Positions 5,586 to 14,535 of a stretch of 34,500 bases of DNA are shown here, piece by piece. The translations under genes and the position numbers were made by a program. The notes below the pieces were generated by a model. The model searched no databases and had not been told where the DNA came from. It worked only from the letters and a program-made list of their open reading frames with translations. The DNA lies in the NCBI GenBank assembly GCA_903875445.1, contig CAIQWD010000083.1, positions 1-34,500 of the forward strand, written 5' to 3'. Origin of the DNA: an uncultured delta proteobacterium. GTDB taxonomy: Bacteria > Desulfobacterota > Desulfobulbia > Desulfobulbales > Desulfocapsaceae. Every line of letters begins with the position of its first letter. Position 1 is the stretch's first letter.

Positions 5586-8500
5586 ATGAAATTTACAGAT
5601 CTTTTTATCCGCCGACCGGTTTTGGCACTGGTAATCAGCCTGGTGATCGTCATCGTCGGTCTGCAGGCAATTCGTAACCTGAACGTCCGTCAATACCCGC
5701 GCAGTGACAACGCCGTGGTTTCCGTCACTACCGTTTACGTTGGTGCGAGTGCCGACCTGGTTCGCGGCTTCATCACCACCCCGCTGGAGCGGGTGATCGC
5801 TGCCGCCGACGGCATCGATTACATTGAATCCCAGAGCGCCCAGGGGCTGTCTACCATCAATGTCCGTCTGAAGCTCAATTATGATCCGATCAAGGCGCTT
5901 GCCGAGATCAGTTCCAAGGTCGACCAGATCCGTGGCGATCTGCCCCCCGAGGCCCAGGTTCCGGCCCTCAACGTCCAGTCGGCGGACAGCCAGTTTGCCT
6001 CCGCCTATTTGAGTTTCACGGCGAAAGACCTGCGACAGAACGAGATCACCGATTACCTGGTGCGGGTGGTCCAGCCACGACTCTCGGCCCTTGAGGGAGT
6101 GCAGCGCGCCGATATTCTCGGCGGACGCACCTTTGCGATGCGTATTTGGCTCAACACCGAACGGATGGCCGCCTACAATATCAGTCCGGCGATGGTGCGA
6201 CAGTCCCTTGCCGGCAATAACTTCCTGGCCGCGGTCGGACAGACCAAGGGCTCGTTGATCCAGATCAATCTCACCGCTAATACCGATCTGCGCTCGGTGC
6301 GTGAGTTTAAACAACTGGTAATCAAGAAGGAAGGCGGTGCCGTCGTTCGTTTAGAAGACATCGCCGAAGTGGTTCTCGGAGCCGAAGATTATGGGGCGGA
6401 GGTCCATTTCTCCGGTCAGTCTGCCGTCTTCATGGGTATCTGGCCGCTGCCCAATGCCAACTCTATCGATGTGATCAAGCGGGTACGGACCGAGCTGGAA
6501 GCCGTCCAGAAACAACTGCCCAGCGGCATGCTGGGGCAGATCGCCTACGATGCCACCGATTATATTACCAATGCGATCCATGAGGTCATCAAGACCCTCA
6601 TCGATACCTTGCTCATCGTCGTGGTGATCATCTTCCTCTTTCTCGGTTCGTTCAGGTCGGTTCTGGTGCCGGTGGTGGCCATCCCCGTCTCGCTTATCGG
6701 CGGCATTTTCCTGATGCAGGTCTTCGGTTTTACCATTAATCTCCTGACCCTTCTCGCCATTGTCCTTTCCGTCGGACTGGTGGTGGACGATGCAATCGTC
6801 GTGGTGGAAAATGTCGAACGACACCTTCGCGCCGGGGAATCACCCTACGATGCGGCGATCAACGGCGCTAGAGAACTGATCGGCCCGATCATTGCAATGA
6901 CCATTACTCTTGCGGCGGTCTATGCTCCGATCGGCCTGCAAGGGGGCTTGACCGGGTCGCTGTTTCGCGAGTTTGCCTTAACTCTCGCCGGCGCTGTCAC
7001 CATCTCGGGAATCGTGGCCTTAACCCTGTCACCGGTAATGTCGGCCAAGATCCTCAAACCGGGGTCAGAACAGCGCGGTTTTGCCGGCAAGATTGCCAGG
7101 GATTTCAAAAAAATACAAAACTTTTACGGACGTCTGCTGAGTGGCACCTTGAATGCCCGACCGGCCGTTTATCTGGTCTGGTTGGTCCTGGTTCTGCTCG
7201 CTTTTCCGATGTTTATGATGTCGGCCAAGGAGTTGGCACCGGCCGAGGATCAGGGGGTTATTTTCGGCATCCTCGATGGCGCGGCAAATTCAACCCTTGA
7301 CCAGAACAGTCTCTATGCCGCTGCCGCCAACGACGCCTTCATGAGCACTCCCGAAACCGATTTCACCTTTCAGATTACCTTTCCGACCTCGGGTTTTGGC
7401 GGCATGGTGCTGAAACCCTGGGATAAACGGCAGCGTAATGTTTTTCAGATCATGCCTGAGATACAGGGAAAACTGCACGCCATCCCAGGTATTCGGATGT
7501 TTCCCGTCACGCCTCCGGCTCTGCCCGGCGGCGGCCAGTTTCCGGTGGAATTCATCATCGCTTCCACGGCCGAGGCCGATCAGATTCTGCAGTTTGCTCA
7601 GCAGATTCAACTGAAGGCCATGCAAAGCAAGATGTTTGCCTTTCCGCCGCTTATCGATGTGAAGATGGATCAATCCCAGTCGGAAATCGTCATCGATCGT
7701 GATAAGGTTGCCGATTTGGGTCTGAATCTCCAGCAGATCGGTTCCGATATCGGAACCATGATGGGCGGCAATTTCGTCAACCGCTTCAATATCGCCGGTC
7801 GCAGTTACAAGGTCATCCCGCAGATTAAGCGGGTTGAACGGCTGAATCCGGATCAGCTGGAGGAGATCTATGTTACCGGACCGGACGGCAAACTGGTGCA
7901 GCTGTCAACCGTTGCCACCATCAAGAATTCCACCGGCGCTCGGTCTCTGAACCGTTTCCAGCAGCTGAATGCAGTGAAAATCAGCGGCGTGGCGATACGA
8001 CCCCTGGATGAAGCCCTGCGTTTTCTTGAAGATGAGGCGATAAAGATCCTCCCCAAAGGATATGTCCTTGATTACACCGGGGAGTCCCGTCAACTGAGGA
8101 CGGAAGGCAACAAATTCCTGCCGGCCTTCGGCTTTGCGGTGATTCTTATCTTTATGGTACTCGCAGCCCAGTTCAACAGTTTCCGCGATCCTTTCGTCAT
8201 CCTCGCCGGCTCGGTGCCTTTGGGCATGTTCGGGGCATTGCTGTTTACCTTTTTGAAGATGCCCGACCCGAGTGTTGCCTTCTGGACGCACGGCTGGACC
8301 ACGACGCTGAATATCTACTCGCAGGTAGGCCTTGTCACCCTGGTCGGACTGGTTTCGAAAAATGGCATCCTGATTGTCGAATTTGCCAATAAACTCCAGG
8401 AAAAAGGGCTCTCCAAACGGGAAGCGATCCAGGAAGCGGCGATCACCCGTCTCCGCCCTGTACTTATGACCTCCGGGGCCACCATCGCCGGTCATTTCCC

Positions 8501-8669
8501 GCTGACCCTGGTCACCGGTGCCGGCGCTCTGGCCAGGAACTCCATCGGTCTGGTACTGGTAGGCGGCATGACTATCGGCACCCTGTTTACCCTCTTCGTC
8601 ATCCCGTCGATCTATATGCTGATTGCCAAGGACCATGGAAAGGCTCGGGACAAGCCGAAGGAAGTATAG
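5586..8669 (+). CDS. RND multidrug efflux pump, inner-membrane subunit (HAE1 type)
   Basis: 1027 residues, the usual length for an AcrB/MexB-like proton-driven exporter. The start FTDLFIRRPVLALV is typical of the first membrane helix, followed by a large periplasmic loop, a bundle of helices from about 338, the GLVVDDAIVVVENVER helix whose Asp401-Asp402 pair carries protons, a second periplasmic loop, and a second helix bundle from about 845 containing GLVSKNGILIVEFAN. The substrate cannot be deduced; hydrophobic or amphipathic compounds are usual for this family. It is co-transcribed with the adaptor upstream and probably with the lipoprotein gene 65 bases downstream. Confidence 0.95.
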   Translation: MKFTDLFIRRPVLALVISLVIVIVGLQAIRNLNVRQYPRSDNAVVSVTTVYVGASADLVRGFITTPLERVIAAADGIDYIESQSAQGLSTINVRLKLNYDPIKALAEISSKVDQIRGDLPPEAQVPALNVQSADSQFASAYLSFTAKDLRQNEITDYLVRVVQPRLSALEGVQRADILGGRTFAMRIWLNTERMAAYNISPAMVRQSLAGNNFLAAVGQTKGSLIQINLTANTDLRSVREFKQLVIKKEGGAVVRLEDIAEVVLGAEDYGAEVHFSGQSAVFMGIWPLPNANSIDVIKRVRTELEAVQKQLPSGMLGQIAYDATDYITNAIHEVIKTLIDTLLIVVVIIFLFLGSFRSVLVPVVAIPVSLIGGIFLMQVFGFTINLLTLLAIVLSVGLVVDDAIVVVENVERHLRAGESPYDAAINGARELIGPIIAMTITLAAVYAPIGLQGGLTGSLFREFALTLAGAVTISGIVALTLSPVMSAKILKPGSEQRGFAGKIARDFKKIQNFYGRLLSGTLNARPAVYLVWLVLVLLAFPMFMMSAKELAPAEDQGVIFGILDGAANSTLDQNSLYAAAANDAFMSTPETDFTFQITFPTSGFGGMVLKPWDKRQRNVFQIMPEIQGKLHAIPGIRMFPVTPPALPGGGQFPVEFIIASTAEADQILQFAQQIQLKAMQSKMFAFPPLIDVKMDQSQSEIVIDRDKVADLGLNLQQIGSDIGTMMGGNFVNRFNIAGRSYKVIPQIKRVERLNPDQLEEIYVTGPDGKLVQLSTVATIKNSTGARSLNRFQQLNAVKISGVAIRPLDEALRFLEDEAIKILPKGYVLDYTGESRQLRTEGNKFLPAFGFAVILIFMVLAAQFNSFRDPFVILAGSVPLGMFGALLFTFLKMPDPSVAFWTHGWTTTLNIYSQVGLVTLVGLVSKNGILIVEFANKLQEKGLSKREAIQEAAITRLRPVLMTSGATIAGHFPLTLVTGAGALARNSIGLVLVGGMTIGTLFTLFVIPSIYMLIAKDHGKARDKPKEV

Positions 8670-8734
8670 TCAAGAAACATCAATAAGCTGTCGTGTTACT
8701 ACGTTATCTACTAAACAATTCACAAGAGGAGTTT

Positions 8735-9820
8735 ATGAACACAAAAGGTGCAAGCTGGCTAGCAGCTATTTTGGTTTTCATGTTTTTGGTGGGCGGTTGT
8801 GCCACAGAGCAACACATGCAGCAAGGGCCGCCATTCCAAGCCCAGCCCCTCGCCAAGGAGATGTGGCAGCTGAAGACCGACAATCTGGTCTTTATCTTGG
8901 ATGCCTCTTCTTCGATGTCCGAAAACTACAATGGGATTGAGAAATTCACCCTCGGACGTAATATCGTGGCCAATTTCAATCAAACCATGCCGGATCTGCC
9001 GTTTAAAACCGTACTGCGCAGCTTCGGACACGCCAATGCCTTTTCCGATAAAAGCACTGTTCTTGAATACGGATTAAGGGACTATTCACGTTCCGGCATC
9101 AGCGATGCCTTGGCGAAAATCATTCCGGCCGGCGGCTCCAGCCCGATGGAGAAAGCGTTCCGGGCGGCTGCCGACGATCTGAAGGCGTCGCAAGGAAAAA
9201 TCGCTATGATCGTGATAAGCGACGGCAAGGATATGAACAAGGCTCCCCTGGAAGCCGCCAGGGAGTTAAAGGCTCAGTATGGCGATCGGTTGTGCATTTA
9301 CACGGTTCTCGTCGGCGACGATGCTCCCGGTCGCTTGCTGCTCGAAGGCATCAGTCAGGTTACCGGTTGCTGGAAGGCCCTTTCCGCCGAGGATCTCGCC
9401 ACCGGGTCTACCATGGCCGATTTTGTCGCAACCGTTCTCCTCAAAAAAGTCGAGGTGGCACTGCCGACAATGAGCAAGGCCGGCACCTGGGTGTTCAAGG
9501 ACATCAAGTTTGAAGTAGACAAGGACGTACTCATCGCCAGTTCCTATCCGACTCTGGAAGAGATCGTCAAAATTTTGAAAGGGCATCCGGATATTTCCGT
9601 TGAAATTCAAGGCCATACCGACAGCACCGCCTCGGTTGCCTACAACCTCGATTTGTCCCAGCGCCGTGCCAGGACGGTGATGCACTACCTGCAAGGCAAG
9701 GGAATCGCCGCTTCGCGGATGACCGCCAAAGGCTACGGCAAGTCGAGACCCATGGACACCAACGATACTGCCAAAGGCCGGAGCAACAACCGCCGCGTAG
9801 AACTGAAACCGATGAAATAG
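8735..9820 (+). CDS. Outer-membrane lipoprotein with VWA and OmpA domains
   Basis: The ATG at 8735 follows AGGAG by a few bases, giving 361 residues. A lipoprotein signal ends in LVGGC (Cys22). Residues about 49-240 form a von Willebrand A domain with the metal-binding DASSS at 56-60 and the later strand MIVISDGKD. Residues about 250-361 are an OmpA-type peptidoglycan-binding domain: VEIQGHTDST, NLDLSQRRA with the diaminopimelate-binding Asp and Arg, and a C-terminal NNRRVEL. The protein should sit in the outer membrane facing the periplasm, tethered to the wall, with a VWA module free to bind a partner. It follows the pump gene and precedes a strong terminator, so it may belong to the efflux operon. 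The partner is unknown. Confidence 0.88.
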   Translation: MNTKGASWLAAILVFMFLVGGCATEQHMQQGPPFQAQPLAKEMWQLKTDNLVFILDASSSMSENYNGIEKFTLGRNIVANFNQTMPDLPFKTVLRSFGHANAFSDKSTVLEYGLRDYSRSGISDALAKIIPAGGSSPMEKAFRAAADDLKASQGKIAMIVISDGKDMNKAPLEAARELKAQYGDRLCIYTVLVGDDAPGRLLLEGISQVTGCWKALSAEDLATGSTMADFVATVLLKKVEVALPTMSKAGTWVFKDIKFEVDKDVLIASSYPTLEEIVKILKGHPDISVEIQGHTDSTASVAYNLDLSQRRARTVMHYLQGKGIAASRMTAKGYGKSRPMDTNDTAKGRSNNRRVELKPMK

Positions 9821-9827
9821 GTTTCGG

Positions 9828-9860
9828 ATGCAGGACAACCCTCGGTTGTCCTGCATTTTC
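9828..9860 (+). terminator. Strong rho-independent terminator
   Basis: ATGCAGGACAACC 9828-9840 pairs perfectly with GGTTGTCCTGCAT 9844-9856 around a CTC loop, followed by TTTTC. It ends the efflux operon between two convergent genes. Confidence 0.88.
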
Positions 9861-11028
9861 AGAGCCACTTCCTGCCAGGAGTATCTACTATCTCGGCTAT
9901 TGCCTGTAAAAGGCGATCTCCATCATTCTCGGTGACGTGCAGATGCGGGGCAAAGCGAACCGCCTTGCCCCGCTGGCTGATATAAATTTTCTGCTTCATC
10001 AACTCGGCAACCAGATTACCCGCATACCCCTCCGGTAATTGTGCACCAAACATATGCGGGCATCGCTCCGACGCATTCGGCAGAGAAAATCCCAGTTGTT
10101 CAAGGTGTTCGGCGATTCTCCCGTTCATTTTCGCCAGGGATTCGGCAATCCTGCTCACCCGCCATTCCTTGATTTGCTCAAGTGCCGCAATAGCTCCGGG
10201 GAGAATGGTGGCGGTACATTTTTCTCCCACATCAAAACGACGTGCGCCCGGCATATATCTTTCGGAGTATTTCACCAGCGCCGTGAAATCGAGGGCGTTG
10301 TCCCGCGTCAGCCAGCTTTCTTCAAGGGGTCGCGCATCGCGCCACTCTTCCGCAACGTAGAGAAGGCCGAAGCCATAGGGGCCGAGAAGCCACTTATAGC
10401 CCGCAGCCACAAGAAAATCCGGCTTCACCAGGGCAAGCGAGAAAGGCATGGCACCAAGTGTTTGGGTAGCATCAACCACCAGGAGAGCACCCGCCTCGCG
10501 GCAGGCTTTGCCGACAGGTGCTAGATCGATGAAAGCGCCATTGGTCCAATGGCAGGTCGATACGGCGACGACTTTTACCCCTTGGCCGATTTTGTCAAGA
10601 AGAGCCTGGGTCCAGCCACCACCTTCAGGTGTCGGAACCGTTACCAGAACCGCCCCGGTTTCCTGCGCCGTTCTTTTCCACGGCAAGACATTACTGGGAA
10701 ATTCCTCGGCGATAACCAGGATCTTGTCGCCGGCCTGCAGATGCGGTTCGATGGCACGGGCGGCAGTGCTCAGGCCGTAACTTGCCGCGGGAACAACCGC
10801 ATAGCCTGCGGCATCGCCGCCGAAGATCTCCGAAGAAAGGCAGCGTATCGTTTCCGCATCTTCAAAAAAACTTGCCGGCGCACGTTCCCAGGGGCGGCTT
10901 TTGCTGCGGACCCCGGAGAGCAGCCGATTCTGCGATTCCTTCAATTGCGGCGAGTTGTAGGCACAATTGAAATAGGAAATTTCATCTGGAATATCGAAGA
11001 GATGTCGTTGTGAAGCGAAGATTGACAT
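9859..11028 (-). CDS. PLP-dependent class V aminotransferase family protein
   Basis: 389 residues of the fold shared by cysteine desulfurases, isopenicillin-N epimerases and serine-type aminotransferases. The cofactor residues are in place: DATQTLGAMPF with Asp186 under the pyridine nitrogen, and AAGYKWLLGPYG with the Schiff-base Lys212. The flexible catalytic cysteine loop of NifS/IscS-like desulfurases is not evident, so an aminotransferase, epimerase or lyase role is more likely than sulfur transfer. The substrate is unknown. AAAGGA stands just before the ATG. The gene follows the EamA transporter by 59 bases and shares an operon with it and a MocR-type regulator, which suggests that the enzyme and exporter handle the same amino compound. 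Confidence 0.82.
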   Translation of the reverse strand: MSIFASQRHLFDIPDEISYFNCAYNSPQLKESQNRLLSGVRSKSRPWERAPASFFEDAETIRCLSSEIFGGDAAGYAVVPAASYGLSTAARAIEPHLQAGDKILVIAEEFPSNVLPWKRTAQETGAVLVTVPTPEGGGWTQALLDKIGQGVKVVAVSTCHWTNGAFIDLAPVGKACREAGALLVVDATQTLGAMPFSLALVKPDFLVAAGYKWLLGPYGFGLLYVAEEWRDARPLEESWLTRDNALDFTALVKYSERYMPGARRFDVGEKCTATILPGAIAALEQIKEWRVSRIAESLAKMNGRIAEHLEQLGFSLPNASERCPHMFGAQLPEGYAGNLVAELMKQKIYISQRGKAVRFAPHLHVTENDGDRLLQAIAEIVDTPGRKWL

Positions 11029-11087
11029 ATTTTCCTTTTTTTGAACTCCGATTGTTGGGGAGGCGCATTGCGCATGGAATACGGTTC

Positions 11088-12020
11088 CTAAGCGATTTCT
11101 CCGGAAATCCCAAGTTTACCGGCCAGGGCCGGTGCAGGTTGCCGTCCCGTCCTTTTTCGCACGAGAATGCAGAGGTTGCCGATAAGGATCAAAGCTACTC
11201 CCGAGAGCGAAGCGACGCTCCACGCATAGCCTTCCCAGACGGTAGATATTGCCAAGGCCACCAGGGGAAACAGCAGGGTCGAATAGGCGGCACGGTCGGC
11301 ACCGATAGTGCCGACCAGGGACAGATAACAACCAAAGGCGATAATGGAGCCAAATACTGCCAGGTAAGCGAGTGACCCGAGATAGACGGCCGACACCTCA
11401 ATGCTGAAAGTCTTGCCGCCGATCAAGGCCATGGCACCCATGACGAGGGAGCCGTATCCCATGCCGAAGGCATTGCTCTGAATTATCGGTAGCCTCTTTT
11501 TCTGATTACGGGCGGAAGTGATATTGCCCCAGGAGGCAAACAGGGTCGCAAGAAGGCATAGGGCGATGCCTCGTACGCCATGATTATCGAAAGAGAAATG
11601 GGAGATCTCGGGAAGAAAAACGAGAATGATGCCGAGGAGACCGAGCCCTCCGCCAATAACTACCTTGCCGTCAATTGGCGAACCGAGAAAGAGGGCTCCA
11701 TTGACTATATTCATCACCAGGATGGTGGAAAACAGCACCGCCGCAAGTCCGCTGGTGATATACAATTCGGCCTTATACAAAAATAGGTAATTGAAGCCGA
11801 AGAGGAGCATCCCTTGCAACAACATGAAGCCATGTTCGCGCCAGGTGAAACGCATGTTCATTTTCCCGACCACACACCAGGCTAGTAAAAGGGCCGAAGC
11901 CAGGGCAAATCGGTAGGTCACCGAAACCATCGGATCAACGACACCGAGCTGCAATTTAATTCCCAGCCAGGTTGAACCCCAGATGAGTACGGTAATCAGG
12001 TAAAACAGTGCATTTTTCAT
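11088..12020 (-). CDS. EamA/DMT-family transporter
   Basis: 310 residues from the ATG at 12020, which has GGAG 6 bases upstream; an in-frame upstream start would add four residues but lacks a site. The protein consists almost entirely of hydrophobic helices, about ten, in two repeated EamA halves. The first begins FYLITVLIWGSTWLGIK, the family's N-terminal signature, and the second begins around GIALCLLATLFASWGN. The tail is basic (VRKRTGRQ), placing it in the cytoplasm. DMT transporters export amino acids, cysteine metabolites, purines or other small molecules. The neighbouring MocR regulator and aminotransferase point to an amino acid or related amine, by inference only. Confidence 0.88.
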   Translation of the reverse strand: MKNALFYLITVLIWGSTWLGIKLQLGVVDPMVSVTYRFALASALLLAWCVVGKMNMRFTWREHGFMLLQGMLLFGFNYLFLYKAELYITSGLAAVLFSTILVMNIVNGALFLGSPIDGKVVIGGGLGLLGIILVFLPEISHFSFDNHGVRGIALCLLATLFASWGNITSARNQKKRLPIIQSNAFGMGYGSLVMGAMALIGGKTFSIEVSAVYLGSLAYLAVFGSIIAFGCYLSLVGTIGADRAAYSTLLFPLVALAISTVWEGYAWSVASLSGVALILIGNLCILVRKRTGRQPAPALAGKLGISGEIA

Positions 12021-12057
12021 TAACAACTCCATAGATGAGATATAAAAACTTCAAGTG

Positions 12058-13491
12058 TCAGGAATGTTCCTCGCATAACTTTGCAGCCATTCGCCCAAGC
12101 GATTCGACGGCCCAGCGGTTTTTTTCCGACCAGAAGGCGCCGTTGAGACGCAGACAGTTGCGAAACCGGCCCCTGGTCGAAGAAAAAATCCGCCCCGGGG
12201 CAAAGGTGATTTTTTTTGTTTCAGCCCGGGTATAGAGGTCCACGGTATCGACATCCGCCGGCAATTCGATCCACAGGGTAAACCCTCCGGCGGGTCGGGT
12301 TACCCTGGTTCCCTGGGGGAAATACCTGCCGATGGCATCGGCCATCCGGGCCAGCTTGATGGCGTAAGCCTTGCGGATGACCCGCAGATGATGGGCGTAG
12401 CCGCCATTGGCGAGAAATTCGGCCACAGCCAGCTGGGTCGGACTGGCGGAGGCGATATTGGTCACCAGTTTGCGATGCAGTGCCTCTTCCAGGTATCGTC
12501 CGGGGGCAATCCAGCCGACCCGGTAGCCGGGCGCCAGGGTTTTGGAAAAGGAAGAACAGAGCAGGATATTGCCTTCCCGGTCCCAGGCCTTGGCGACACT
12601 GGGCCGCTCATCGTCATGGCTGAGATCGCCGTTAATGTCGTCTTCGATCAGCGGCACCCCAGCAGCGGCGAGCATTGCCGCCAGCTCCTGCTTGCGCGCA
12701 TCGGTCAGGCTGCTGCCCAGGGGATTGTCAAAATTGGAAATCGCCACACAGCAGGCAATCTTATTGGTTCCAAGAGCCTGGCGCAGGGTGGGAAGATGCA
12801 TGCCTTCCGTCGGTGAAGTGGGGATCTCGATTACCCGAAGATTGAGGAGCTGCAGCATCTGCACGAAATTAAAATAGATGGGGGAACCGATGGCCACCGT
12901 ATCGCCCGGACGGCAGAGGGTCTGCAAAGCGAGAAAGACCGCCTCGGAGGCCCCGGAGGTAATAATCAGTTCATCGGCGGAAAGCGTGCAACCGGCTTTA
13001 AACATCCAGCGGGCAATCTGGCTGCGCAAGCGGGCATTGCCGGGGGAAGTGGCATAGCCGATAGATTCTGAGGCATGATTACGGCAGGATACGGCCAGGA
13101 TACGCCCCAGTTTTCTGGCAGGAACTAGTTCCGGGTCAGGGATCGCCGCCCCGAACTGGATCTTCTCGCCGTCCAGGATATCCTTCAGCAACCGCCCGAC
13201 CAGCTTGCTCGAACTGATTCCCTGCGGCTCAATGCTTTTCTGGCTGATCTTCGGTTCTCTCGGCAGCTCCAAGGGCCGCGGACAGACATAATATCCGGAC
13301 TGCGGCCGGGCCTCGATCAGGCACCGATCCTCAAGATGGCTGTAGGCCACCTTGACCGTGTTGATACTGACCTGTGCCTGCCGGCTCATTTCCCTGATGG
13401 AGGGCAGCCGATCTCCTATCCTGAAGGTCCCGCCGGCGACAAGGGCGGCTATTCTTTCGGCAACTTCTCTATATAAAAGGGTCTTTTCCAT
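12058..13491 (-). CDS. MocR-type transcription regulator (GntR winged helix plus aminotransferase domain)
   Basis: 477 residues from the ATG at 13491. Residues about 1-75 form a GntR winged helix: YREVAERIAALVAGG, GDRLPSIREMSRQAQVSINTVKVAYSHLE. The rest is an aminotransferase fold I domain with the PLP pocket, including EDDINGDL and the Schiff-base lysine in SSFSKTLAPGYRVGW (Lys317). MocR proteins use PLP or PLP-amino acid adducts as effectors and usually control an adjacent gene. Here the likely targets are the EamA transporter (37 bases downstream) and the aminotransferase, plus itself. An alternative ATG at 13512 would add seven residues. A perfect direct repeat ACAGACACA lies 57-90 bases upstream, a good candidate for its operator. 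Confidence 0.92.
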   Translation of the reverse strand: MEKTLLYREVAERIAALVAGGTFRIGDRLPSIREMSRQAQVSINTVKVAYSHLEDRCLIEARPQSGYYVCPRPLELPREPKISQKSIEPQGISSSKLVGRLLKDILDGEKIQFGAAIPDPELVPARKLGRILAVSCRNHASESIGYATSPGNARLRSQIARWMFKAGCTLSADELIITSGASEAVFLALQTLCRPGDTVAIGSPIYFNFVQMLQLLNLRVIEIPTSPTEGMHLPTLRQALGTNKIACCVAISNFDNPLGSSLTDARKQELAAMLAAAGVPLIEDDINGDLSHDDERPSVAKAWDREGNILLCSSFSKTLAPGYRVGWIAPGRYLEEALHRKLVTNIASASPTQLAVAEFLANGGYAHHLRVIRKAYAIKLARMADAIGRYFPQGTRVTRPAGGFTLWIELPADVDTVDLYTRAETKKITFAPGRIFSSTRGRFRNCLRLNGAFWSEKNRWAVESLGRMAAKLCEEHS

Positions 13492-13547
13492 GGTTTTCGT
13501 CTCTATTTTCATAGTATCTGTGATTGTAGCCGGTTTTCTTGAAAACA

Positions 13548-13586
13548 ACAGACACACTACCACAGGTCATAGACAGACACAGTGTC
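13548..13586. promoter_or_regulatory. Candidate MocR operator: 9-bp direct repeat
   Basis: ACAGACACA occurs exactly at 13548-13556 and 13573-13581, 25 bases apart. The second copy overlaps GACAC-A-GTGTC (13576-13586), a short palindrome. Direct repeats of this spacing fit the dimeric binding of MocR regulators, and this one lies between the regulator gene and the divergent oxidoreductase operon. Confidence 0.55.
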
Positions 13587-13687
13587 AATTGTTTTCATTT
13601 ACATAGGGCACAGTTGGTCCGATTCTCCCAAATGCCCCTTCTTCTTCTCGCATTTCGGCAAAATTTCATCACCCCACTTCCGCTTTT

Positions 13688-13704
13688 TACCGGAACGGTA
13701 TATT
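13688..13704 (+). promoter_or_regulatory. Palindrome overlapping a possible -10 box of the oxidoreductase operon
   Basis: TACCG-GAA-CGGTA (13688-13700) is a perfect 5-bp-arm palindrome whose last two bases overlap TATATT (13699-13704). The -35 partner is poor (near 13676), so the promoter may depend on an activator. The first gene starts 55 bases later. Confidence 0.35.
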
Positions 13705-13758
13705 CTTCTTAAAGAGTATCCATCTATCGGTGTTCCCCGCGCGACCAAGGAGGAAGAA

Positions 13759-14295
13759 ATGAAGCTTGTCCACAAAGAGGTGCCCGTCGAATTTCTCGCC
13801 GCCCTGCCGGAAGGCGTCAAGTACGTGCAGAAGCAGGGTAAGGATTTTCTCGTTATCGAACAGCTGTACTGCAAGGACGGCCACAGTCTGATGGCCGACC
13901 ATGTACGGATGCACGGGGAGCCGTCGATTTTTCTTGATGCCAAGATCGGCTCGCAGCGAGGGCGAATTTTCCTTGATGCCTTCTGGGGCAGCCATGACAA
14001 GCTGTACAGTTTCATCCCAAAGGAAGCCGACATGCACAGCATCACCGAGGCCCGGTGTCCGCATTGCGGCATCAGCCTGATGACCGAGCGACATTGCACC
14101 TATGAAGGTTGCGGCTGCGCCCAGGCCATCCTCCTCAACCTGCCCGGCGGCGTCAACAGGATTCTTGTCTGTGCCAAACATGGTTGTCCCGATCATGATC
14201 TGGTCATCCAACGGATTCCCGAAGAGATTACCCGCAGGGTTAAAAAAATCAATTACTTCGGCGAATTTCACGATGATATGTTTAAAGGAATCTGA
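13759..14295 (+). CDS. Unrecognised CxxC protein leading the 2-oxoacid oxidoreductase operon
   Basis: 178 residues from the ATG at 13759, which follows AGGAGG. The frame is open further upstream, but this site decides the start. I do not recognise the family. The N-terminal half has alternating strands with acidic residues; the middle carries CPHCG (about 103-107) and, shortly after, CTYEGCGC (about 116-123), which together would make a zinc- or iron-binding site, and a later segment has CAKHGC. No membrane segment or signal is present. The gene is separated by only 2 bases from the ferredoxin gene and so is almost certainly co-translated with the oxidoreductase subunits. An assembly, regulatory or electron-transfer role is conceivable; none is shown. 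Confidence 0.82.
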   Translation: MKLVHKEVPVEFLAALPEGVKYVQKQGKDFLVIEQLYCKDGHSLMADHVRMHGEPSIFLDAKIGSQRGRIFLDAFWGSHDKLYSFIPKEADMHSITEARCPHCGISLMTERHCTYEGCGCAQAILLNLPGGVNRILVCAKHGCPDHDLVIQRIPEEITRRVKKINYFGEFHDDMFKGI

Positions 14296-14297
14296 AT

Positions 14298-14534
14298 ATG
14301 GGCCTTGAAGAGAAAAACTTTATCGAGATCAACCCGAAACGCTGCAAGGGCTGTGCCGCCTGTATTGTCGCCTGCCCCCATGGGTGTATCGAGATAGGTT
14401 CGGAAATCAATCAGATGGGCTATCAATTCGCCCGTTTCGCCGTCCGGAAATGTATTGCCTGCGGCTTGTGTTTCTATACCTGTCCTGAGTTCGGGGCCAT
14501 TACTGTTTACAAGAAACCACGGAAGGGGGCCTGA
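14298..14534 (+). CDS. korD: 2x[4Fe-4S] ferredoxin-like delta subunit of 2-oxoacid oxidoreductase
   Basis: A 78-residue polyferredoxin with two complete cluster motifs: CKGCAACIVACP and CIACGLCFYTCP. It lacks extra domains, so it matches the delta subunit of four-part 2-oxoacid:ferredoxin oxidoreductases, passing electrons from the catalytic subunits to a soluble ferredoxin. AAAGGA stands upstream of the ATG. The alpha-subunit start follows one base after its stop, so the genes form one translation unit. Confidence 0.9.
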   Translation: MGLEEKNFIEINPKRCKGCAACIVACPHGCIEIGSEINQMGYQFARFAVRKCIACGLCFYTCPEFGAITVYKKPRKGA

Positions 14535-14535
14535 T

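Noticed and set aside
4860-6314. 484-codon open frame on the minus strand
   Set aside because: It lies opposite the RND adaptor and pump genes, which match known families along their full length; the product has no recognisable domain.
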